Source: Hyphomicrobiaceae bacterium (lineage in GTDB: Bacteria; Pseudomonadota; Alphaproteobacteria; Rhizobiales; Hyphomicrobiaceae). From it: DNA of 64,000 nt. Made by a program: the position numbers and the translations under genes. The DNA lies in the NCBI GenBank assembly GCA_041397645.1, contig JAWKWE010000007.1:62001-126000 (forward strand), written 5' to 3'. The notes under the pieces are model-generated. The model did no database searches. It had not been told where the DNA came from and was given only the letters and a program-made list of their open reading frames with translations. Below are positions 7,569 to 15,031 of this stretch, piece after piece (the stretch's first letter is position 1; the number at the start of each line of letters is the position of its first letter).

Positions 7569-8474
7569 CTACAGCCCGCCGAAGTCATCGACCCAGGTTT
7601 GAGCCATGTTACGCGCAGGCTCTGGACATCCCGCCGTACCGACGATGCGAGCGGGCACGCCGGCCACGGTCGTGTTCGCAGGCACATCGGCAAGCACCAC
7701 GGAGCCAGCCGCAATGCGCGAGCAGTTACCCACTTTGATGTTGCCGAGAACCTTGGCGCCTGCGCCGATCATCACGTTGTTGCCGATCTTGGGATGGCGG
7801 TCACCTGTCTCTTTGCCGCTGCCGCCCAGCGTTACCGCGTGCAAGAACGAGCAATTGTCACCGACCACCGCCGTCTCACCAACGACAAGCCCAGTCGCAT
7901 GGTCAAGCATGATACCCTTGCCAAAGCGCGCAGCCGGGTGAATGTCGACGCCAAAGATGCGCGACGATTGGCTTTGCAGGTAATAGGAGAAGTCGTACCG
8001 GCCGCTCTTCCACAACTCGTGGGCGAAGCGATGCGTCACGAGAGCGTGGAACCCCTTAAAATAGAGGATTGGGTCCAGATAGCGCGTGCAGGCAGGATCG
8101 CGGTCGTAGACGGCCGCCAAATCGGCCCGCATGGTCGCCCCAATTTCCGGCTCGGTCTCAAGCACCGTCTGGAACGTCTGGGCAATCAGGCCCGCATCAA
8201 CATCGGTGTGATTGAGGCGCTGCGCCAGACGGTGGCAGATGGAATCTTCCAGTTTGTTGTGACTGAGCACGGTCGCGAAGATGAAGCTGACGAGCGCGGG
8301 CTCCGCCGCCATGGCGTTGCTCGCCTCCTGACGTATCTCCGCCCAGATCGGATCCAGGCTTTGAACGTTGCCATTAACTTTGCCATGGAGCGGACCATGG
8401 GCCGGCGATCGCTTACTCACAGACGTCAAATCCTTCGAACGGCCACAGCCTGCGTGCCTGCTTTGGGCCGGCAC
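7569..8474 (-). CDS. cysE: Serine O-acetyltransferase
   Basis: Up to 301 residues. It acetylates L-serine with acetyl-CoA, the first step of cysteine synthesis. The N-terminal helical SATase domain (WAEIRQEASNAMAAEP, RDPACTRYLDPILYFKGFHA) is followed by hexapeptide repeats with GVDIHPAARFG, MLDHATGLVVGETA (catalytic Asp-His region) and GDRHPKIG. The family is usually about 270 residues, so the first 30-35 residues before NVQSLDPIW may be an over-long start; a start closer to that point is possible. First gene of the unit with DUF3126 and gamma-carbonic anhydrase. Confidence 0.92.
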   Translation of the reverse strand: MPAQSRHAGCGRSKDLTSVSKRSPAHGPLHGKVNGNVQSLDPIWAEIRQEASNAMAAEPALVSFIFATVLSHNKLEDSICHRLAQRLNHTDVDAGLIAQTFQTVLETEPEIGATMRADLAAVYDRDPACTRYLDPILYFKGFHALVTHRFAHELWKSGRYDFSYYLQSQSSRIFGVDIHPAARFGKGIMLDHATGLVVGETAVVGDNCSFLHAVTLGGSGKETGDRHPKIGNNVMIGAGAKVLGNIKVGNCSRIAAGSVVLADVPANTTVAGVPARIVGTAGCPEPARNMAQTWVDDFGGL

Positions 8475-8704
8475 AGTTCATGGGTTAAACGCACTGAACC
8501 CTGAAAGGCCTTGGCATCCGCCAATCGCTTAACACACAGGTTCCTAATACCAGTATAGCAAGTTCGCCCGTACGAGGACACCTGTTGCACCGCATATAAT
8601 TCATGCCAAAGCAGTTCTGTCAGTCGAAATGGCGCGTTGCGCCAACGGCTTCAAGGCCGGTAAATGGCCGGCGACCCCAGTTTCCACGCCTTGAGGATGC
8701 CAAC

Positions 8705-9511
8705 TTGACGACCGCAAGCACGACCGCCGCCACCCCTGCCCTACGCTACGTCAAGGAAGGGCCGCTCGCCTTCATCATCGCCGACAACCCGGCCCGTATG
8801 AATGCCTATACGGCGGCGATGTGGGCTGCGATCCCCCAGCACATCGCGACCGCCGTTGCCGACCCCGAGGTTCGGGTTGTCGTGATGCGCGGTGCGGGCG
8901 AAAAGGCGTTCTCGGCGGGGGCGGATATTTCCGAGTTTGATAGTGCCCGAACGGGCGATGCGGCTAAAACCTACGACGCCCTCAACGACGCCGCTTTCAA
9001 TGCGATCATCGGCTGCCCGAAGCCAACCATCGCGATGATCCATGGCTTTTGTCTCGGCGGTGGACTTGGGCTAGCTTTGTGCTGCGACATGCGCGTTGCC
9101 GACGACGTGAGCCAGTTCGCAATTCCCGCTGCCAAGCTCGGCATTGGCTATAATGCACGCTGGGTGCGCCCTATCCTTGCGGCCATCCCGGCCTTCCGTG
9201 CCAAGGAACTGCTGTTTACGGGCCGGCGTTACAGCGCCAGCGAAGCGCTTGCTATTGGTCTCATCTCCCGCCTCGTCGCGGCCAACGACCTCGATGTCGC
9301 TACCCGGCAACTCGCGAGCGAGATTGCTGCCAACGCACCGCTGTCGGTGATGGCCGCAAAACGCGTCATTGATGAGATCGACCGTCATCCCGAAACACCG
9401 GACATGGCAGCGCTCGACGCGGCCATCGCCAAGTGCTTCGCAAGCGAGGACTATGCCGAAGGCCGCCGCGCCTTCCTGGAGAAGCGCAAACCTCAGTTCA
9501 AAGGAAAGTAG
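8705..9511 (+). CDS. Enoyl-CoA hydratase/isomerase family protein
   Basis: 268 residues from a TTG start with GAGG upstream; an ATG 34 codons earlier is possible but adds unconserved sequence. Crotonase-fold features: oxyanion loop KAFSAGADISEF, HGFCLGGGLGLAL and the LGIGYNARWVRPI segment. The usual Glu pair of true hydratases is not evident in LGLALCCDMRVA or AAKLGIGY, so the reaction may be different within the crotonase superfamily. The C-terminal EDYAEGRRAFLEKRKPQFKG is standard. The deacetylase gene begins 7 bases after its stop. Confidence 0.85.
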   Translation: MTTASTTAATPALRYVKEGPLAFIIADNPARMNAYTAAMWAAIPQHIATAVADPEVRVVVMRGAGEKAFSAGADISEFDSARTGDAAKTYDALNDAAFNAIIGCPKPTIAMIHGFCLGGGLGLALCCDMRVADDVSQFAIPAAKLGIGYNARWVRPILAAIPAFRAKELLFTGRRYSASEALAIGLISRLVAANDLDVATRQLASEIAANAPLSVMAAKRVIDEIDRHPETPDMAALDAAIAKCFASEDYAEGRRAFLEKRKPQFKGK

Positions 9512-9518
9512 GCCGCCC

Positions 9519-10679
9519 GTGGCTTGCCAAAACTTAAGTCGCTTCATCCGGCAAAGGCGCACGCTCCACTTCCGGTTACTGTTTGCGGGGTGTGCCCTGG
9601 CGAGCGGTGGCCTCGTGTTACCGGTTCGGGCCGATCCTGCGCAACCGAACCAACGGCTCGAAATCCAGAATGCATGCTTTGCGCCATCGGCACTCAGCGC
9701 TGTGCCCGGCGAAGAGCGCATCCAGAAAGGCGATCATCGCTTCTCAAATCCGCCACCGCGTACCGCAGTCTTCCCGGCTGCTCCGGTACCGCAAGAACTG
9801 CGCGGATCGATCCGCCGCGTCGACCTTCCTCTCGGAAAGAAGCTCGTCGCGCTAACCTTCGACCTTTGCGAACTCAGCCACGAGATCGCTGGTTACGAAG
9901 GGCGCATCATTGACACCCTGCGCAAAGAAAACGTCAAGGCGACCTTGTTTGCTGGCGGCAAATGGATGCGTTCGCACATAGAGCGGACGCAGCAGCTCAT
10001 GTCCGATCCGTTGTTTGAAGTTGCAAATCACTCCGAAGCCCACCGCAACCTGCGCCTACTCAACGGCGAAGCTTTGACCGAAGAAATCCTCGGGCCGGAG
10101 CGAGCGTGGGAGAACATTCGCAAGAATTTGAGTGAGAAGCAGTGCCTGGCGAGTATGCCCGATGCAATTCAAAGCATACCACAGCGCCTGTCACTGTTTC
10201 GGTTCCCCTATGGCGCGTGCAATCCACAAAGCCTCAACGCTGTGAACGACTCAGGTCTCCTTGCCATCCAATGGGATGTATCGACTGGCGATCCTTCACC
10301 CGGCACGAGCGCAGCCGCGATTGTGCGCACTGCCGTCAAGCGCGTCAAACCCGGTTCAATCCTGATCGGCCATGCAAACGGTCGCGGCTGGCACACACCC
10401 GACGCTTTACCGCTCGCCATCGCCGCGCTGAAAAAGGAAGGCTACACCTTCGTCACCGTCTCGGAGCTGCTGGCTTCAGGCAAACCGGTCATTGCCCCCA
10501 CCTGTTACGACAACCGTCCTGGCGATAGCGACCGCTACGATCACTTCACCAGTTTGCTGGGTGGAAACGCCAAGACCTCGGCTCAGTCTACTGGCGCGAC
10601 GTGGGGATCGACGGTTGTGAAGCCCGCGCGAAAAGGAACTCGCAACTATGTCAAGCCGGTTCCTCAACAGCCCAACTGA
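9519..10679 (+). CDS. Secreted polysaccharide deacetylase (NodB-fold)
   Basis: 386 residues from GTG, 7 bases after the crotonase gene. An arginine-rich leader RRTLHFRLLFAGCALASGG and VRADP form a signal peptide, so it acts in the periplasm or is exported. NodB fold: motif 1 is VALTFDLCELSHE rather than TFDDG, motif 2 NHSEAHRN (metal His pair), motif 3 FRFPYGACN, and a late GSILIGHANGRGWHT. The second Asp of motif 1, normally a metal ligand, is Leu here; a nearby Glu could substitute. Its 3' end overlaps the GNAT gene by 32 bases. Confidence 0.87.
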   Translation: MACQNLSRFIRQRRTLHFRLLFAGCALASGGLVLPVRADPAQPNQRLEIQNACFAPSALSAVPGEERIQKGDHRFSNPPPRTAVFPAAPVPQELRGSIRRVDLPLGKKLVALTFDLCELSHEIAGYEGRIIDTLRKENVKATLFAGGKWMRSHIERTQQLMSDPLFEVANHSEAHRNLRLLNGEALTEEILGPERAWENIRKNLSEKQCLASMPDAIQSIPQRLSLFRFPYGACNPQSLNAVNDSGLLAIQWDVSTGDPSPGTSAAAIVRTAVKRVKPGSILIGHANGRGWHTPDALPLAIAALKKEGYTFVTVSELLASGKPVIAPTCYDNRPGDSDRYDHFTSLLGGNAKTSAQSTGATWGSTVVKPARKGTRNYVKPVPQQPN

Positions 10680-11151
10680 GCCTGTCGTCATAGGCCCGGC
10701 TCTCAGCGTCTCGGCCTGCACACTGCAGGAGGCGAAGGCCCTCAGCATCGCCTTCGCGCACATGGAGCCGTGGTCGCGCTATCCGTTTCCTGCCCCCACG
10801 CTTGAAGCCTACCTCGCAGGCCAAGAGCTGGGAGCACCGCGCTACGCGATCTACGCTCAAAATCGACTTGCGGGCGCAGTGGGATTACGCCTCAACTGGC
10901 TTCGGGGACCTTACATACAGTTCCTCGGAGTGCTGCCTGAGTTTCAGACCATCGGGATTGGAGGCGAGATACTAAAGAAGCTGGAGCAGGATGCACGGGA
11001 GGCCGGGAGCCGGAACCTGTGGGTCGCCGCGTCCGACTTCAACGAAGGCGCACAACGCTTCTATTCCCGACACGGCTTTGCGCACGTGGGCGTCCTCGAC
11101 GATCTCGTTCGGGATGGTATCGCCGAGGTTCTTCTACGAAAGCGCCTTTAG
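10648..11151 (+). CDS. GNAT family N-acetyltransferase
   Basis: 167 residues. The acetyl-CoA loop reads FQTIGIGGEILKKLEQ (R/Q-x-x-G-x-G/A form), preceded by YIQFLGVLPE and followed by LWVAASDFNEGAQRFYSRHGF, the usual strand-helix end of GNAT. Translation is probably coupled to the deacetylase by the 32-base overlap. Substrate unknown. Confidence 0.85.
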   Translation: MSSRFLNSPTEPVVIGPALSVSACTLQEAKALSIAFAHMEPWSRYPFPAPTLEAYLAGQELGAPRYAIYAQNRLAGAVGLRLNWLRGPYIQFLGVLPEFQTIGIGGEILKKLEQDAREAGSRNLWVAASDFNEGAQRFYSRHGFAHVGVLDDLVRDGIAEVLLRKRL

Positions 11152-11188
11152 CTCTCTCGCTTGTCCCGTGCCCGATCCAGACCCTCCC

Positions 11189-12172
11189 TTAGCCGATCTC
11201 GATCACGATGCGGCCGCGGATCTTGCCCTGGAGAATGTCCTCAGCCAGCTGGGGGACTTCCTCGAAGGCATGTGTGGTTGTTACCTCGGCGAGTTTGGCC
11301 GGGTCGAGATCTTGCGCCAACCGGCTCCATGCTCGTTCCCGCTTCGCCATCGGCGCCATAACGCTGTCGATACCAGCAAGCGTAACTCCGCGAATGATGA
11401 AAGGCAGGACACTGCCGGGCAGATCTGTGCCTTGCGCCAGGCCCGTCGCAGCAACACAACCAGAATACTTCGTGGCGGCGATGAGGTTGACCAGAGTTGT
11501 CGATCCCGCGACGTCGATCGCTCCCGCCCAGCGTTCCTTGCTGAAGGCTTGAGCAGCACCCGACAGTTCTGCACGGTCAATTATCTCGGAGGCACCGAGC
11601 GATTTCAGGTAGGCATCCTCCTCTCGCCGGCCGGTCGATGCGATGACGTGGTAGCCCAGTTTTGAAAGCACCGAGACGGCAATGGAGCCGACGCCACCAG
11701 CTGCGCCTGAAACAGCCACCGGACCTTTGTCTGGCGTCACGCCGTGGTCTTGAAGCGCGAGAACGCACAGCATTGCTGTGTAGCCTGCCGTGCCAATCGC
11801 CATGGCCTGAGCCGGGCTGAACGCTTCGGGACGCTTGACCAGCCAGTCGCCCGGCACCCGCGCACGTTCCGCGTATCCACCATGATGGCGTTCGGAGGTG
11901 CCATAGCCGTTCAAGATAACCTCATCGCCGGGCTTAAATCGCGGATTGGTCGAGGCCGTCACAACTCCGGCAAAATCGATGCCCGCGATCATCGGCAGAC
12001 GTTTGGGCGGAATGCGGCCCGACAGGACCAACCCATCTTTGTAGTTCACCGTCGAGTGGGTGACGCGCACGTCGACATCGCCCTCCATCAGGTCGTTGTC
12101 GTCCAGAGTCTTGAAATTCGCAGCCAGACCTTTAGCTGCCTTCTCAACGATGAGAGCCTTGAACTGGGTCAT
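11189..12172 (-). CDS. acuI: Acrylyl-CoA reductase type MDR oxidoreductase (AcuI/YhdH)
   Basis: 327 residues of the zinc-free medium-chain dehydrogenase/reductase family. Key features are STVNYKDGLVLSGRIP, GIDFAGVV, NGYGTSERHHGGYAERARV and the nucleotide loop VSGAAGGVGSIAV. IDVAGSTTL and GLAQGTDLPGSVLPFI are typical of AcuI/YhdH, which reduces acryloyl-CoA with NADPH. It is convergent with GNAT. The exact substrate here is inferred from family resemblance. Confidence 0.85.
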   Translation of the reverse strand: MTQFKALIVEKAAKGLAANFKTLDDNDLMEGDVDVRVTHSTVNYKDGLVLSGRIPPKRLPMIAGIDFAGVVTASTNPRFKPGDEVILNGYGTSERHHGGYAERARVPGDWLVKRPEAFSPAQAMAIGTAGYTAMLCVLALQDHGVTPDKGPVAVSGAAGGVGSIAVSVLSKLGYHVIASTGRREEDAYLKSLGASEIIDRAELSGAAQAFSKERWAGAIDVAGSTTLVNLIAATKYSGCVAATGLAQGTDLPGSVLPFIIRGVTLAGIDSVMAPMAKRERAWSRLAQDLDPAKLAEVTTTHAFEEVPQLAEDILQGKIRGRIVIEIG

Positions 12173-12535
12173 TCGAATTTGTTCCCTCAGATGATCGACA
12201 TTTTTTTATTGTGCGGCGCACGAGGTTGCTACCGTCATCTGAGCAACGCCTACGTTGCATAGACGCACACCCGAATCCCAAACTACCTATCCAAGCAAAA
12301 GCCGGGACTTGCGAAACCGCGTGAATAGCAAAACTTCCCATGCCCTGTCCGGCTGGACAACCTCCGCTGATCGCGTGGCAGATCTGCAATGCGCCCTATA
12401 GACGCGGACGTGTGGCAGCGGCGCGGCAGCGCAATACATTTTTTGCTTGGCATCCACCCTAAGTCGCATCTAGCGTCTCGATCGCTCCGCTGTCGCAAGC
12501 GGCGCGCGACCTGAAACCTCTCTTAGGAGACGTCG
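12173..12535. other. Intergenic region, no gene seen
   Basis: 363 bases between the divergent AcuI-type gene and a small membrane peptide gene. It holds a T-run (ATTTTTTTATTG near 12210) and AT-rich patches near 12435, but no frame with convincing codon use, no tRNA and no strong hairpin. It probably carries promoters for both flanking genes. Confidence 0.5.
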
Positions 12536-12619
12536 ATGGAACTCAGAATGAGACTGAATGTGCTGGCAGCCTTCTTGTCGTTTGGATTCGTGGCCGCTGT
12601 CGTTTTCGGGATGTTTTGA
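12536..12619 (+). CDS. 27-residue hydrophobic membrane peptide
   Basis: The ATG follows TTAGGAGACGTCG, a strong ribosome site 6 bases away. The product starts MELRMRLNVLAAFLSFGF and ends VAAVVFGMF: a short basic N-terminus, then one continuous hydrophobic helix of about 20 residues. Short single-helix peptides with an N-terminal RLN-type start occur in related Hyphomicrobiales, usually unannotated. A perfect terminator follows 110 bases later on the same strand, consistent with a dedicated small transcript. Function unknown. Confidence 0.6.
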   Translation: MELRMRLNVLAAFLSFGFVAAVVFGMF

Positions 12620-12728
12620 AGACGCGGAGGGCGCGTTTCCCATCGATCATGAAGGTTTGTCGGTTGTCGCAGCTGTAGGCGACGAGACCGAAGAGCCAAG
12701 GCGGGTTCTTGATCCAGTAAAGAATTAA

Positions 12729-12769
12729 GAAAGGCGCGATGGCCGTTCCCATCGCGCCTTTCGCGTTTT
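12729..12769 (+). terminator. Rho-independent terminator
   Basis: 14-bp perfect stem GAAAGGCGCGATGG / CCATCGCGCCTTTC with a 6-base loop, followed by GCGTTTT. It ends the transcript of the 27-residue peptide gene and may also act, less well, on the opposite strand for the following membrane gene. Confidence 0.8.
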
Positions 12770-12783
12770 GACTGCCCGTTAAG

Positions 12784-13125
12784 CTAGCGACGCATGAAAT
12801 AGCCCACGATCGCCAGGATCAAAGGCACGTAGAGATTCGGAAACTTAAGCGGGATGGCGTCGATGAGATTTGGTGTAAATATAACCAAAGCCGCACCAAT
12901 CATCGCGAAAAGCAAGGACGCCGCAAAGGAGCTTCCAGAGCGCTGAGGCACATCCTTCAAAACAAACGATGCGGCCAGTCCGATGATCCAGACGATCAGC
13001 GCATAGGCGCCGGCGTGCACGAAGAAGCGAAGGTCGCCGGTTACTGGAATGAATTGCAAAACAGACGGCGCGAGAAGATACGCTCCGGCGAATTGCAGCA
13101 CGATGAGAAAGATATTGCTGAGCAT
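12784..13125 (-). CDS. Small integral membrane protein, four predicted helices
   Basis: 113 residues from the ATG of MLSNIFLIVLQFAG, preceded by AGGGGGACC. Four hydrophobic stretches: 2-20, about 32-52 (FVHAGAYALIVWIIGLAASF), 64-85 and 92-110, ending GYFMRR. No known family recognised. It is 107 bases downstream of the ABC-2 permease gene on the same strand and may share its transcript. Confidence 0.7.
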   Translation of the reverse strand: MLSNIFLIVLQFAGAYLLAPSVLQFIPVTGDLRFFVHAGAYALIVWIIGLAASFVLKDVPQRSGSSFAASLLFAMIGAALVIFTPNLIDAIPLKFPNLYVPLILAIVGYFMRR

Positions 13126-13232
13126 TGGTCCCCCTGACTCGCGCCCATCCCCCACTCACCCACCAGCAGTCAAGGCGCCTCCAGCGCGGACCAATAGCAC
13201 GACTCTCTGACAACCCCAAAACACGCACACCG

Positions 13233-13994
13233 TCATGTCTTCAAACGGTATCCGGTCTTAAATATATACCAAATCACGGCAAGGCAGATGATGAGAAAAA
13301 GGAACGTCATCATCAGGCTCAGCTCCACGCCGACATCTGAGATCTCGTAGAAACTCCAGCGAAAGCCGCTGATCAAATAGACCATGGGGTTAAGAAGTGT
13401 CACCGCCTTCCAGAAAGGTGGCAGCATGTTCAGCGAGTAGAACGTACCGCCCAGGAAGGACAGGGGCGTAATAACGAGCAACGGAATAAGTTGCAGCTTT
13501 TCGAATCCTTCCGCCCACAATCCGATGATGAATCCAAGCAGGCTGAAAGAAACTGACGTCAGCAAAAGAAACGCGAGCATCCAGAACGGATGTGCGATGC
13601 GAACGTCGACGAATAAACTCGCGGTTACGAGAACGATGAGGGCAAGAATTACCGATTTGGTAGTCGCGGCCCCCACATAGCCAAGCACGATCTCAACGGG
13701 CGAGATTGGCGCGGACAGGATCTCGTAAATCGTTCCTGTGAAGCGGGGAAAGTAGATTCCAAAAGAGGCGTTGGCTGTGCTCTGCGTTAAGATGAGCATC
13801 ATCATGAGGCCTGGCACGATGAACGCACCATAGCTTATGCCGTCCACCTGCGAGATCCTCGAACCAATAGCAGCACCGAACACGACGAAATACAAAGCAG
13901 TGGAAAGGACCGGCGAGATAATGCTCTGCATGAGCGTGCGCTTCCAGCGCGACATCTCGAAAACGTAGAGCGCTTTTACCGCTTCTATATTCAC
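13233..13994 (-). CDS. ABC-2 type transporter permease (YadH/NodJ-like)
   Basis: 253 residues with six hydrophobic segments. Family blocks: SRWKRTLMQSIISPVL at the N-terminus, YGAFIVPGLMMM, GTIYEILSAPISPVEIVLGY (the coupling segment) and GGTFYSLNMLPPFW. It forms the membrane half of an exporter with the ATPase whose stop it overlaps by 4 bases. Such two-gene systems export lipids, polysaccharide or drugs; the substrate is not indicated here. Confidence 0.9.
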   Translation of the reverse strand: MNIEAVKALYVFEMSRWKRTLMQSIISPVLSTALYFVVFGAAIGSRISQVDGISYGAFIVPGLMMMLILTQSTANASFGIYFPRFTGTIYEILSAPISPVEIVLGYVGAATTKSVILALIVLVTASLFVDVRIAHPFWMLAFLLLTSVSFSLLGFIIGLWAEGFEKLQLIPLLVITPLSFLGGTFYSLNMLPPFWKAVTLLNPMVYLISGFRWSFYEISDVGVELSLMMTFLFLIICLAVIWYIFKTGYRLKT

Positions 13995-14926
13995 TGCTCC
14001 GCCCTCTTGACCAGATCCACAAAGATATCCTCAAGCGAGCTCTGCTCAGTCCGCAAGTCGGAGAAGGTAATCCCGGCAGCGCGCAAATCGTTAAGTAGAC
14101 TGGTGATGCCAGTGCGCTCTCCCTTCGCGTCGAAGGTGTAGGTCAAACGCGCCCCGTCATCAGAAAGCGTGAGATGGTGCGCTTCCAAGCCGCCAGGCAA
14201 GGCATCAAGCGGTGTCTGTAGCTCTAGCACGAGCATCTTACGGCCGAGCTTGCGCATCAGCTCGTCCTTACGTTCCACAAGAATGATGTCTCCCTTGAGG
14301 ATGACGCCTACGCGGTCGGCCATCAATTCGGCTTCCTCAATGTAATGCGTCGTGAGAATGACGGTCACACCTGCCGCGCGCATCTCGTTGATAACGTCCC
14401 ACATACCACGACGCAGTTCGACATCGACGCCAGCTGTCGGCTCGTCCAGAAATAGAATCCGCGGTTCGTGCGATAGCGCCTTTGCAATCAAGAGGCGTCG
14501 CTTCATGCCGCCCGACAGGCTCATGATGCGGCTGTCCTTCTTGTCCCAGAGCGAAAGCTGGCGAAGGATCTTCTCGACAAGAGCGTAGTCTTTTGGCTTG
14601 CCGAAAAGACCCCGGCTGAAGTTCACCGTCGTCCACACGGATTCAAACATGTCGAGCGTCAGCTCTTGCGGCACCAGTCCGATGGCGCCACGGGTTGCGC
14701 GATACTCTTTGACGTTGTCGTAACCCGCAACGGCAACCGAGCCCGAGGTCGCATTCACTATCCCGCAAATGATATTGATGAGCGTTGTCTTGCCGGCACC
14801 GTTAGGTCCCAGCAGGGCAAAAATTTCGCCTTCATTGATCTCGAGATTGATTCCGCGCAGCGCGCTGAACCCCGAGGCATAGGTCTTGGAGATGTCTTTG
14901 ACAGATATGATCGCTGGCATGGGCAA
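13991..14926 (-). CDS. ABC transporter ATP-binding protein (YadG-like)
   Basis: 311 residues. Walker A LLGPNGAGKTTLINI near residue 40, signature LSGGMKRRL near 140, Walker B ILFLDEPTAGVD, and the H-loop TTHYIEEAE. The C-terminal 80 residues form the DUF4162-like tail seen in exporters, ending SLEDIFVDLVKRAEQ. Translationally coupled to the permease by a 4-base overlap. Confidence 0.92.
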   Translation of the reverse strand: MPMPAIISVKDISKTYASGFSALRGINLEINEGEIFALLGPNGAGKTTLINIICGIVNATSGSVAVAGYDNVKEYRATRGAIGLVPQELTLDMFESVWTTVNFSRGLFGKPKDYALVEKILRQLSLWDKKDSRIMSLSGGMKRRLLIAKALSHEPRILFLDEPTAGVDVELRRGMWDVINEMRAAGVTVILTTHYIEEAELMADRVGVILKGDIILVERKDELMRKLGRKMLVLELQTPLDALPGGLEAHHLTLSDDGARLTYTFDAKGERTGITSLLNDLRAAGITFSDLRTEQSSLEDIFVDLVKRAEQ

Positions 14927-15031
14927 CGTTTAGCAGAGCCTTTGGTCCTTAAACAGACCGCTTATGTAGGCTGCTGACAAAATCAAGCGCATGGACGTCG
15001 GCACCGGCAATTTCGGCTCCCCCGCCAAACA

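Noticed and set aside
12543..12752. Minus-strand 69-codon frame over the 27-residue peptide gene
   Set aside because: Its start lies within the terminator stem and its composition is random; the plus-strand peptide with ribosome site explains the region better.
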